Of a stretch of 64,000 nt of DNA, positions 1 to 9,763 are shown one piece after another (the stretch's first letter is position 1; every line of letters starts with the position of its first letter). Source of the DNA: Sphingomonas sp. Root710 (lineage in GTDB: Bacteria; Pseudomonadota; Alphaproteobacteria; Sphingomonadales; Sphingomonadaceae); assembly GCF_001429065.1 (NCBI RefSeq), contig NZ_LMIB01000001.1:124588-188587 (forward strand). The letters are read 5' to 3'. Under the pieces are notes generated by a model. The model was given only the letters and a program-made list of their open reading frames with translations, did no database searches and had not been told where the DNA came from. Made by a program: the position numbers and the translations under genes.

Positions 1-2
1 GC

Positions 3-917
3 CTTGAACGCCTTATGACAGCCACACAGCTGGAGGCCTTCCTGCATTTCGCCGATGCCCAGGGCTTCGCGGGCGCCGCAGCCGTCAGCGGCCTTTCCCA
101 ACCGGCCATCCATCGCGCGGTCCGGGAGCTTGAGCAGGTCTGTTCGGTCCGGCTGGCCGAGCGACGCGGGCGTGGCATGGCGCTGACGGCTGCCGGGCAT
201 ATCATGGCCCGGGGGGTGCGCCTCGCTGCCGCGGAAATCGCGGCGGGTATCAGCGAGGTAAGGGGCGGGCCGGACGAAGGCGCACGCATCGCGGTCGGCG
301 CGATGCCGCTCAGCCGGGCGCTGGTCCTGCCGAGGGCTCTGGCGCACTTTGTGCGCGGCTCGCCGGGAAGCATCGTCGACATCGTCGAAGGCTCCTGGCG
401 GGAGCTTGTCGATCCGCTGCTTGATGGCGTCATCGACATGATGGTCGGCGCACTTCGCAACGAAGCGCCTGCCGGCGTTGATCAGATACCCCTCTTCACT
501 GACCGGCTCGCCATTTTCGGCCGCAAGGATCATCCGCTCGCCAGCGGACCGGTCACGCTGGAGGATCTGCGGGCGCAATCCTGGATCGTCGGTCCGCGCG
601 GGACGCCGCTGCGCGCCCATTGGGAAGCGTTGTTCGAGGGCGCCCCGCTGCCGGCCGTCCCGGTCGAATGCGGCTCGGTCATGGTGATCCGGGGCCTGCT
701 CATGCAGAGCGATCTGCTGACCCTGCTGTCGCCCGATCAGATCGCACTGGAGGTCGAAAGTTCGATGCTGGTGCCGATCGGTGCCAGCCTGCCCGAGCGG
801 GTGCGCACGATCGGGCTCAGCATTCGCAGCGACTGGCGGCCGACACCAGCCCAGCAGCGGCTTATCGACCTGCTTCACCTGGCGTCGAAAGAGACGAGAC
901 TTCAGGAAAACCGATAG
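3..917 (+). CDS. LysR-family regulator (LigR-like), 5' end outside window
   Basis: This is a transcriptional activator of the LysR type, probably controlling the downstream protocatechuate genes. The helix-turn-helix is visible near the start (QLEAFLHFADAQGFAGAAA, then SQPAIHRAVRELE), followed by a periplasmic-binding-like effector domain with the GAMPLSRALVLPRA and DMMVGALR segments. The reading frame is open to the window edge; ATG 15 gives an ordinary LysR start. However, the SQPAIHRAVRELE type of helix belongs to a subfamily that I recall often carries a second HTH further upstream, so the true start may lie outside. It is on the same strand as the operon and ends only 54 bases before ATG 972. 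In SYK-6, LigR activates ligJABC, so the role is inferred by position and family. Confidence 0.85.
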   Translation, partial: LERLMTATQLEAFLHFADAQGFAGAAAVSGLSQPAIHRAVRELEQVCSVRLAERRGRGMALTAAGHIMARGVRLAAAEIAAGISEVRGGPDEGARIAVGAMPLSRALVLPRALAHFVRGSPGSIVDIVEGSWRELVDPLLDGVIDMMVGALRNEAPAGVDQIPLFTDRLAIFGRKDHPLASGPVTLEDLRAQSWIVGPRGTPLRAHWEALFEGAPLPAVPVECGSVMVIRGLLMQSDLLTLLSPDQIALEVESSMLVPIGASLPERVRTIGLSIRSDWRPTPAQQRLIDLLHLASKETRLQENR

Positions 918-971
918 GGGGGCGCTGAATTGGATTGGCTGGTGGGCGGGTGTTTGCCCTACGCCGACAGC

Positions 972-1835
972 ATGAACCATGTCGTTACCCATATCGGCTT
1001 TGGAGAAGCCGGCCGCGCCTTCGCCCAGGCGGGAGCGCGCGCCTTCGACCGCAAGGTCCGTGAGGCGGCGTTCCGGGAAGAGATGTTGGCCGCTTATACT
1101 GCGGCGCGGGTCGAAGGCGTCGAGAGCGCAGCGGCGGCTCTTGAAGGGGCCGTCGCGGTCCTTTCGCTTGTCACCGCCGATCAGGCGCTGGCTGCCGCAC
1201 GGGATTATGCGCCGCACCTCGAGCCCGATGCCCTGTGGTTCGACATGAACAGCGTTGCGCCGGACACCAAGCGCTCGGCGGCGGAGGCAGTCCATGCTGC
1301 CGGCGCACGCTATGTCGATGTTGCGGTGATGGCACCTGTTCACCCGGCCCGTTTCGATGTTCCCCTGCTTGTCAGCGGCCCTCATGCGGATGCGGGATTA
1401 GCGCAGCTCGCGGCAGTGGGTTTCATGCATGTCCGCAAGATCGATGGCGGCATCGGCGCGGCGTCAGCGGTCAAGATGATCCGGTCGGTCATGGTCAAGG
1501 GAATCGAGGCGCTGACAGCGGAATGCGTGATCGCCGCAGAGGCGGCAGGCGTCCGCCTCGAAGTGCTCGCCTCACTTGACGCCAGCGAGAGAGCGGGCAG
1601 CTGGACCGAACGCGCCGACTATAATCTGGATCGGATGCTGGTCCACGGTCTGCGCCGCGCGGCCGAGATGGAGGAGGTCGTTAAGACACTCGACGGTCTG
1701 GGGACGGGCAGCGGGATGTCGCGCGGCACGGTGGAGCGCCAGCGCGTGCTGGGCGGTCTCGGGGTAGGTGCGCCAGATGGGCTCGACGCCAAACTGGATG
1801 TCCTCCTGTCCCGCAAGCAGGAGAGGGCGGCATGA
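972..1835 (+). CDS. NAD(P)-dependent oxidoreductase, DUF1932 family
   Basis: The N-terminus (THIGFGEAGRAFA) is a Rossmann dinucleotide-binding start, and the middle (WFDMNSVAPDTKR, YVDVAVMAPVHPA, VKMIRSVMVKGIEALTAE) matches the 3-hydroxyisobutyrate/6-phosphogluconate dehydrogenase fold with a C-terminal DUF1932 helical domain. The substrate is not known. A TTG at 930 has a GGGGGG-rich ribosome site before it, but the extra 14 residues do not resemble the family, so ATG 972 is preferred. The stop overlaps the ligJ-like start by four bases (ATGA), so it is translated with the ring-cleavage genes. Its job in the pathway is unclear: no dehydrogenase of this family is part of the textbook 4,5-cleavage route, which uses LigC for the oxidation. 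Confidence 0.85.
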   Translation: MNHVVTHIGFGEAGRAFAQAGARAFDRKVREAAFREEMLAAYTAARVEGVESAAAALEGAVAVLSLVTADQALAAARDYAPHLEPDALWFDMNSVAPDTKRSAAEAVHAAGARYVDVAVMAPVHPARFDVPLLVSGPHADAGLAQLAAVGFMHVRKIDGGIGAASAVKMIRSVMVKGIEALTAECVIAAEAAGVRLEVLASLDASERAGSWTERADYNLDRMLVHGLRRAAEMEEVVKTLDGLGTGSGMSRGTVERQRVLGGLGVGAPDGLDAKLDVLLSRKQERAA

Positions 1836-2853
1836 GCCTGATCATCGACTGCCATGGCCACTACACAGTCCTGCCCAAAGGGCATGACGCCTGGCGGGAA
1901 GAGCAGAAGGCCGCGTACAAGGCGGGGACGACGCCTCCGCCCTATCCCGATATCAGCGACGACGAAATCCGCGAAACGATCGAGGCCAATCAGCTGCGCC
2001 TGATCCGCGAACGCGGCGCAGACATCACCATCTTCTCACCGCGCGCATCCGCCATGGCGCCGCATGTCGGTGATCAGGGCGTCGCGCAGCAGTGGGCGAT
2101 GCGCTGCAACGACCTGATAGCGCGCGTCGTCGGGCTGTACCCCGAAACCTTCGCCGGCGTCTGCATGCTGCCGCAGAACCCCAAGGCCGATATGTCCGCG
2201 TCGATCGCCGAGCTCGACCGCTGCGTGAATGAACTGGGCTTCATCGGCTGTAACCTCAATCCCGATCCGGGTGGTGGGCATTTCCAGCACCCGCCACTCA
2301 CGGACCGCTACTGGTACCCCTTTTACGAGAAGATGGTCGAGTTGGACGTGCCGGCGATGATCCACGTCTCTGGCAGCTGCAATCCGGCGATGCACGCGAC
2401 CGGAGGCTATTATATCGCCGCCGACACCATCGCCTTCATGCAACTGCTCGAAGGCGATCTGTTCGCTGACTTCCCGACGCTGCGCTTCATCGTCCCGCAC
2501 GGCGGCGGCGCCGTGCCCTATCATTGGGGGCGCTATCGCGGGCTGGCGGACATGCTGAAGAAGCCATCGCTCGACAGCCATCTCATGAACAACATCTTCT
2601 TCGACACCTGCGTCTATCACCAGGCCGGCATCGATCTTCTGGCCGATGTGATCGCCAATAAAAACATCCTGTTCGGATCGGAAATGGTCGGTGCGGTACG
2701 CGGTATCGATCCGACCACCGGGCATTATTTCGACGACACCAAACGCTATGTCGATGCACTCGATATCAGCGAAGCCGACCGCCATGCGATCTTCGAGGGC
2801 AACGCCCGCCGCGTGTTCCCGCGACTCGACACGCTGTTGAAAGCGCGCGGACT

Positions 2854-2857
<4 letters not shown>
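1832..2857 (+). CDS. ligJ: 4-oxalomesaconate hydratase, LigJ type
   Basis: LigJ hydrates 4-oxalomesaconate to 4-carboxy-4-hydroxy-2-oxoadipate in the protocatechuate 4,5-cleavage pathway. The 341-residue protein is an amidohydrolase-superfamily (ACMSD-like) barrel. The first metal motif IIDCHGH is at residues 4-10, followed by RYWYPFYEKMVELDVPAMIH, the PHGGGAVPYHWGRY block around residues 222-235 and LFGSEMVG near 280. These blocks and the length agree with SYK-6 LigJ as I recall it. It overlaps the gene before it by ATGA and the ligA start by GTGA, so translation is coupled. A related amidohydrolase specificity cannot be excluded, but the ligABC context supports the call. Confidence 0.88.
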
Positions 2858-5064
<2,207 letters not shown>

Positions 5065-5068
<4 letters not shown>

Positions 5069-6234
5069 AGACGCAAGTCGCGATCATCGGCAGTGGTCCC
5101 GCCGGACTTCTGCTGGGCCACCTGCTCCGCGCATCAGGTATCGATTGCGTGATCATCGAACGCCAGAGCCGGGATTATGTCGAAAGCCGCATACGCGCCG
5201 GGGTGCTGGAGACGGTCACGACCGACCTCCTCCACAAGCTCGGGATTGACGCGGGTCTCAATGCCGCGGGCTTGATGGAGGAGGGCTTCAACCTCGCCAC
5301 GGGTAATACGCTGATCCGTATCGACATCGCACGGCTCACCGGCAAACATGTCATGGTCTACGGGCAAACGGAGCTTACCCGTGATCTGATCGATGCGGCC
5401 CCGGATCGCCAGCTCGAGATCATCTTCGAGGCGAAGGATGTCGAACTCAACGACGTCGAGAGCGAACAGCCTTTCGTTACCTTCACGAAGGACGGCATCG
5501 CGCAGCGCATAACCGCCGACTTCATCGCCGGCTGCGATGGCTTTCACGGTCCCTCGCGCCGGGCGATCCCCGCAAAGAAGATTCGCGAATTCGAGCGCGA
5601 ATATCCCTTCGGCTGGCTGGGCATCCTCGCCGACGTGCCACCCTGCCATCCCGAGCTCATTTATTCGAACGGCCCCCGCGGCTTCGCGCTCGCCTCAATG
5701 CGCTCGCCGACCCGCAGCCGCTATTACATCCAGGTGCCGCTGACCGAACGCTTGGAGGACTGGTCCGAAGAGCGCTTGTGGGGCGAACTGGCGGCAAGAT
5801 TCGACCCGATCTCCAAACATGGCGTCACGCGCGGCTCCGCGCTGGAGATGTCGATCGCGCCACTGCGGTCCTATGTGTTCGAGGCGATGCGCCACGGCCG
5901 GTTGTTCCTGGCTGGCGATGCCGCACACATCGTACCACCAACCGGAGCCAAGGGCCTTAACCTTGCTGCATCGGATGTGGCTTACCTATCGGATGCGCTG
6001 ATAGCCCACTATCGCGACGGTAGCGACGCAGCGCTGGAAGCGTATGCCTGCCGGGCGCTTTCCCGCATCTGGAAGGCCGAAAGGTTCAGCTGGTATCTCA
6101 CTAAGCTTATGCATCGTTTTCCAGAGGATGGCGATTTCGAACATCGTATGCAGATTTCCGAACTCGACTATGTCGCCTCGTCCGAGGCGATGCAGCGCGT
6201 AATCGCCGAGAATTACGTGGGACTTCCACTTTAA
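5065..6234 (+). CDS. pobA: 4-hydroxybenzoate 3-monooxygenase
   Basis: PobA is a cytoplasmic FAD monooxygenase that makes protocatechuate from 4-hydroxybenzoate with NAD(P)H and oxygen, so it feeds LigAB directly. The FAD GXGXXG motif is at residues 8-13 (IIGSGPAGLLLG), the DG motif is GCDGFHGPSR near 160, and the GD motif is GRLFLAGDAAHIVPPTGAKG near 277. Length (389) fits the family (about 394). It overlaps ligC by ATGA and is the last intact gene of the operon; a scar of broken genes follows. In characterised sphingomonads pobA is often unlinked or differently placed, so the ligC-pobA fusion of operons is worth noting. Confidence 0.95.
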
Positions 6235-6239
6235 TTCCG

Positions 6240-6395
6240 CCAACGCGCCGGATCGGACCCTTCGATATCTCGGCGATCGGCCTTGGCTGCATGGGCTTAA
6301 GCCATGCTTATGGTTTCTGACCTCTCCCGAGAAGGGGCGTCTTGTGAACAGGGTGCTCGACCTCGGCGTGACGATGCTCGATACGGCGGCTGCAG
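6240..6395 (+). pseudogene. Aldo/keto reductase remnant (N-terminal piece, frameshifted)
   Basis: Just after pobA the frame at 6246 reads RRIGPFDISAIGLGCMGLS, the typical beta1-alpha1 start of an aldo/keto reductase, and hits TGA at 6318. The continuation lies in another frame from about 6326 (EKGRLVNRVLDLGVTMLDTA), which is the next conserved block. No catalytic Tyr or Lys region follows. The piece is a decayed N-terminus, cut off before the integrase fragment on the opposite strand. Confidence 0.7.
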
Positions 6396-6436
6396 CAATG
6401 AGCACGAAATATCCAGCTCCGCCGCGGGCATAATGT

Positions 6437-6661
6437 CTAGGTATCCAGACGCGCCGCAAGATCGTCCGGTTTGGGCTTGCAGCAGATTTGAAGCATCGAA
6501 AGGGACTTGTGCCCCGTGATCGCGGCAAGCTCCAGATCGTTGGATAATTTCGGCGCCATTGTAGTCGTCGCCTTCCGCCGGCTTTCGTGAAAGTGGATGT
6601 GCGACAGGCCAGCGTCGCGCTTTGCATCACGAAACAGCTTGTCGAAGTGCCCCGTTTGCAC
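6437..6661 (-). pseudogene. Tyrosine recombinase/phage integrase C-terminal fragment
   Basis: The minus strand encodes FDKLFRDAKRDAGLSHIHFHESRRKATTTMAPKL and then LELAAITGHKSLSML. This is the end of a tyrosine recombinase catalytic domain: the HxxR box appears as HESRR and the second His box as GHKS. The tyrosine position (expected after MLQ, often as RYY) reads ICC, so the nucleophile is missing or mutated. About 75-90 residues remain of an expected 300-400. It is a dead relic and marks a former integration event next to the lig operon. Confidence 0.7.
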
Positions 6662-6950
6662 AGGTACGGCCGGCGCGGGTCGGTCTCGCTTCTTACGATC
6701 TGCAGCAGTATCGTCGCGGCTTCTCGCCGGCGAAGTTTATGGGCTTGCGGCCGGAAATGGGCCGGTGCAGAAAGGCAGCTTTCGGAGAATTATCCGGCTA
6801 TAGTTGCCGTTCGCATTCATCGAAGTAAGTTGGCAGCCGCCGACCAATACACGATGATCAAAGGTTAATCGGAGACGGCAGTTTTTGTCGGCAAAGCCGA
6901 CTTTTTCCGCTATGCCGAATTCAACATAATGAGTTCATCGGTGTCAGATT
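6662..6950. other. Low-information intergenic scar
   Basis: Beyond the integrase tail I can see no credible gene on either strand. Short overlapping frames exist but lack ribosome sites or family features. Base composition drops towards AT near 6880-6950 compared with the flanking operon. This is probably decayed DNA between two mobile insertions. Confidence 0.5.
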
Positions 6951-7452
6951 TTAAGCAACCGCTCGAACGGCGATACATTTACCCAGCATTATCAAGGCGA
7001 GCGCAGCAATTAGCGACCCGAGCGCCATGGCGAAGGCAACGACGGGAAGGCCGAAGTTCATGTTGAACAGGAAGCCCGCAACCACCGGGCCAAGAGCTGC
7101 CCCTCCACGACCAAAGCCGATGACCACTCCAGTTCCGCCCCCTCTGATGGACGTCGGGAAAGACTGAGCGATAATGGCGTAAAGGCCGACGACGTCTGCA
7201 TTAGAAAAAGCCGGTGGCTGCGGCGATTCACGATAGGGATGCAAGCGTGGATTGGCCCTGCCCGAAGGCAGTCACCATGACGACGGCGCCGATCATCGCG
7301 GCGATAACGAGGGTACGAATGGGAATTCGCCAGGTCAGGAACCCGAGCAACAAGGCACCTGCCAATCCGCCGACATTGGTCCAGACCAGCACACTTCCTG
7401 CCGCCGACGGAGCAAAGCCCAAGTCCACGACGATCTTAGGGTCAGGACTCAC
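6951..7452 (-). pseudogene. Aromatic-acid MFS transporter, C-terminal half, frameshifted and IS-disrupted
   Basis: Two minus-strand frames join near 7230. The upstream piece (7228-7452) reads LGFAPSAAGSVLVWTNVGG and LGFLTWRIPIRTLVIAAMIG. The downstream piece (6951-7244) reads DVVGLYAIIAQSFPTSIRGG, then GVVIGFGRGGAALGPVVAGF. The GLYA..AQSFPT..R and GRGGAALGP blocks are typical of the aromatic acid:H+ symporter (AAHS, PcaK/VanK-like) branch of the major facilitator superfamily. About 165 of roughly 440 residues are left; the N-terminal part is absent where the IS5-like element begins. It may once have imported the substrate of the adjacent lig-pobA operon. Confidence 0.75.
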
Positions 7453-8193
7453 TGATCAGAGCCAGAAGATGACGGTAGCGGCGAGCGCGATGGCGGCGAA
7501 GAAGGCTGTGGGGCACCGATCGTAGCGGGTGGCGACGCGACGCCAGTCCTTCAGACGGCCAAACATGATCTCGATGCGGTTACGGCGCCTGTAGCGGCGC
7601 TTGTCATATTTGATCGGCTCGTTGCGCGATTTACGGCCAGGGATGCAGGGTTTGATGCCCTTCGCTTCCAGAGCATCCCTGAACCAATCGGCGTCATAGC
7701 CGCGATCGGCGAGAAGCCATTGTGTCTTGGGCAGTCCGTCCAACAGCGCCGCCGCGCCGATATAGTCGCTGATCTGACCTGCGGTCATGAAGAAGCTCAA
7801 GGGGCGGCCGTTTGCATCGGTGACAGCATGAAGCTTGGTGTTCATGCCGCCCTTGGTGCGGCCGATCAGCCGCCCGAGACCCCCTTTTTTACCGCCAGGC
7901 TCGATGCCGTGCGGTGTGCTTTCAAGTAGGTCGCGTCGATCATCACCGTCTTGCGATCCGCGCCGGTGGCCAGCCCTTCCATCATCCGGCTGAACACACC
8001 CATCGCACCCCATCGCTTCCAACGGTTGTAGAGTGTCTTATGAGGCCCATAGTCCTTTGGCGCATCCCGCCAGCGCAGCCCGTTGCGGTTCACAAAGATA
8101 ATCCCGCTCAGCACGCGCCGATCGTCCACTCGGGGCCTGCCGTGGCTCTTTGGGAAATACGGCTCAAGTCGCGCCATCTGCTCAGACTCCCAA
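7443..8193 (-). mobile_element. IS5-family insertion sequence (IS427-like group)
   Basis: A compact element of about 750 bp with one transposase split in two frames. The imperfect ends share CTGATCAGA on the left (about 7451-7459) and CTGAGCAGA when the right end (about 8173-8190) is read on the minus strand. I could not identify a clean target duplication, so the exact borders are approximate to a few bases. The left end interrupts the MFS transporter remnant. Confidence 0.75.
7456..8177 (-). CDS. IS5-family transposase, two frames joined by -1 frameshift
   Basis: Frame A (7866-8177) starts MARLEPYFPKSHGRPRVDDR and carries GIIFVNRNGLRWRDAPKDYG and the first DDE Asp region (VMIDATYLKAHRT). 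It ends VKKGVSGG. Frame B (7456-8022) continues GGKKGGLGRLIGRTKGGMNTK, with LLADRGYDADWFRD (second Asp) and RNRIEIMFGRLKDWRRVATRYD, the E-R-K signature with the catalytic Glu. The switch lies at a run of six A followed by G (minus strand, around 7884-7892), a normal -1 slippage site for this group. All three catalytic residues are present, so the element could be active. Confidence 0.88.
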
Positions 8194-8459
8194 TGGTCGG
8201 TCGTGACCGTGTCGCGGACATCTTGATTTTCTACGTTGCGATACTCGTAGCTTTGGCGATTACCATTCGTCCCATAGGCGACTGCTTTCGGATCAATGCC
8301 AGTTCAAAGCCGCCAGTCGGCTAACCACCCGCCGTTCGATCTTCACCTGAACGAATGACCGCTTTCGGGATCGCCAGCGGACTGGCTGAATGACCACTTA
8401 TGAGGCGCAATGCAGACGTTATTCTTGCGTTCGGGCGCATGAGCTCACAGTGCGGCGTG
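8194..8459. other. Intergenic region beside the IS element
   Basis: No convincing gene is seen. A plus-strand stretch around 8214-8282 would encode ILIFYVAILVALAITIRPIG, which looks like a single transmembrane helix, and could be a leftover of a transporter. It has no start, ribosome site or continuation, so I do not call it. Confidence 0.4.
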
Positions 8460-8612
8460 ATGACAGCAGATGACATCAGCGCCAGGATCGCCCGCGCCGT
8501 TCAGCATGCCCCTGAATGTCCGAAGCAAGACTTGGTCTCGAAAGACTCGGTGGCCCGCATCCGTGCCGAGGACACGCTGGCCGCCATCATCGCCGCGGCG
8601 CTGAAAGAATGA
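8460..8612 (+). CDS. Small hypothetical protein of the recombinase module
   Basis: A 50-residue product starting MTADDISARIARAVQHAPEC and ending RAEDTLAAIIAAALKE, predicted all-helical. An upstream ATG at 8400 would add 20 unlikely residues. I recall similar small proteins beside recombinase modules in sphingomonads, but no function is known. It lies on the same strand as the DUF3489, DUF2924 and recombinase genes and is probably part of the same mobile unit. The ribosome site is weak. Confidence 0.5.
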   Translation: MTADDISARIARAVQHAPECPKQDLVSKDSVARIRAEDTLAAIIAAALKE

Positions 8613-8786
8613 GAAATCCAGCCTTACCAATGCACTATTCGCTCGACTGTCGTTTCGAACGGAGCATGTGTGTGCTCGTGAGTCGCGGGCACCGATAGCC
8701 CCAGACGCCAACCCGGCAGGCTGATCCGCCGGGCTTTGGGTGGTGGAAGCGGCGCTGGTGCCGCTCCTTGAAAAAGGAACCACCCT

Positions 8787-9356
8787 ATGGCTCTCAAGCC
8801 TGATCTCGAAGACCTGCAGCTCATTCTCCTCACTGCGGCTGCCAAGACCGAAGGCGGCTCCATTCTGCCGGCCCCGGCCCACATCGCCCAATATGACGTC
8901 CATGTCCGCGAAGCCGTCGGGCTACTCGTTGACCGCGGCCTCGCTGATGAGGTCAATGTGGACGAACCTGAGATGAGCTACCGCGCCGATGACGAGAACA
9001 AGTTCGGCGCCATCATCAGCGAAGCCGGTCGCGAGACCGCAGAGATCAGCGGCCCTGCACCTGACCACCCCGAGATGAAGCCCGCCCGCCGCGGTCGTAA
9101 GCCGGTGACGGAATCGACTGCCGCACCGCCGCCGCCGGCCGCTCCGATACCGAAGCTGGCGGGTGGCAAGCAGGCGAAGGTCATTCAAATGCTGAATCGG
9201 AAGCAGGGCGCCTCGCTTGACCAGATTATGGAGGCGACCGGCTGGCTCGCCCACTCGGCACGCGCGGTGTTGAGCGGCCTGCGGAAGAAGGGCTACGAGA
9301 TCGACCGGACGACGACGCCGAAAGGCAGCGTCTACCGGATCGCGAAGGCCGGCTGA
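8787..9356 (+). CDS. DUF3489 domain protein
   Basis: The 189-residue protein has an N-terminal helical region, a proline/alanine-rich linker around residues 105-130 (RRGRKPVTES, then APPPPAAPIP) and a C-terminal winged-helix-like DUF3489 domain (KQAKVIQMLNRKQGASLDQI, then ATGWLAHSARAVLSGLRKKG). DUF3489 is thought to bind DNA and is commonly found upstream of DUF2924 and large serine recombinases in alphaproteobacterial mobile elements. The start has a clear AAAAAGGA ribosome site. Its stop shares one base with the next ATG (TGATG), so it is coupled to DUF2924. Confidence 0.9.
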   Translation: MALKPDLEDLQLILLTAAAKTEGGSILPAPAHIAQYDVHVREAVGLLVDRGLADEVNVDEPEMSYRADDENKFGAIISEAGRETAEISGPAPDHPEMKPARRGRKPVTESTAAPPPPAAPIPKLAGGKQAKVIQMLNRKQGASLDQIMEATGWLAHSARAVLSGLRKKGYEIDRTTTPKGSVYRIAKAG

Positions 9357-9763
9357 TGAACAAGCTGGCCCACACCTTGGCTGCGCTGGCGACGATGTCG
9401 TCGGCGCAGCTCCGGCAGGAATGGCAGGCGCGCATGAAGACCGATTGCCCGGCTTTCGGCCCCGAGCTGCTTCGCCATTCTCTGGGCCATCACGCACAGG
9501 AGCAAGGCAGCCGACGACTGGTAAAGGAAGCCGACCAGGCCCTCAGGGCGGCAGCGGGGCAGGGGGCATCATCGCTTAAACCCGGCACGCGCCTCATCCG
9601 CAGCTGGAACAGCCGCGACATATCGGTCGTGGTGACCGACGGCGGCTTCGAGTTCGATGGTCGCAACTGGGCATCGCTCTCGGCCATCGCACGGGAAGTC
9701 ACCGGCACGTCGTGGTCCGGCCCGCGCTTTTTTGGCCTCAACGGGGACGGAGTCGATGGCTAA
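9356..9763 (+). CDS. DUF2924 domain protein
   Basis: The 135-residue protein shows the DUF2924 pattern: an N-terminal helix (MSSAQLRQEWQARMKTDCPA), then LRHSLGHHAQEQG, and a C-terminal part KPGTRLIRSWNSRDISVVVT followed by FEFDGRNWASLSAIAREVTG and SGPRFFGL. The family is a constant partner of serine recombinases and may assist recombination, but its activity is unknown. It overlaps both neighbours, so the three genes form one translational unit. Confidence 0.92.
   Translation: MNKLAHTLAALATMSSAQLRQEWQARMKTDCPAFGPELLRHSLGHHAQEQGSRRLVKEADQALRAAAGQGASSLKPGTRLIRSWNSRDISVVVTDGGFEFDGRNWASLSAIAREVTGTSWSGPRFFGLNGDGVDG

Noticed and set aside
930-971. TTG 930 as start of the DUF1932 protein
   Set aside because: It has a good ribosome site, but the extra residues do not fit the Rossmann start; kept only as an alternative.
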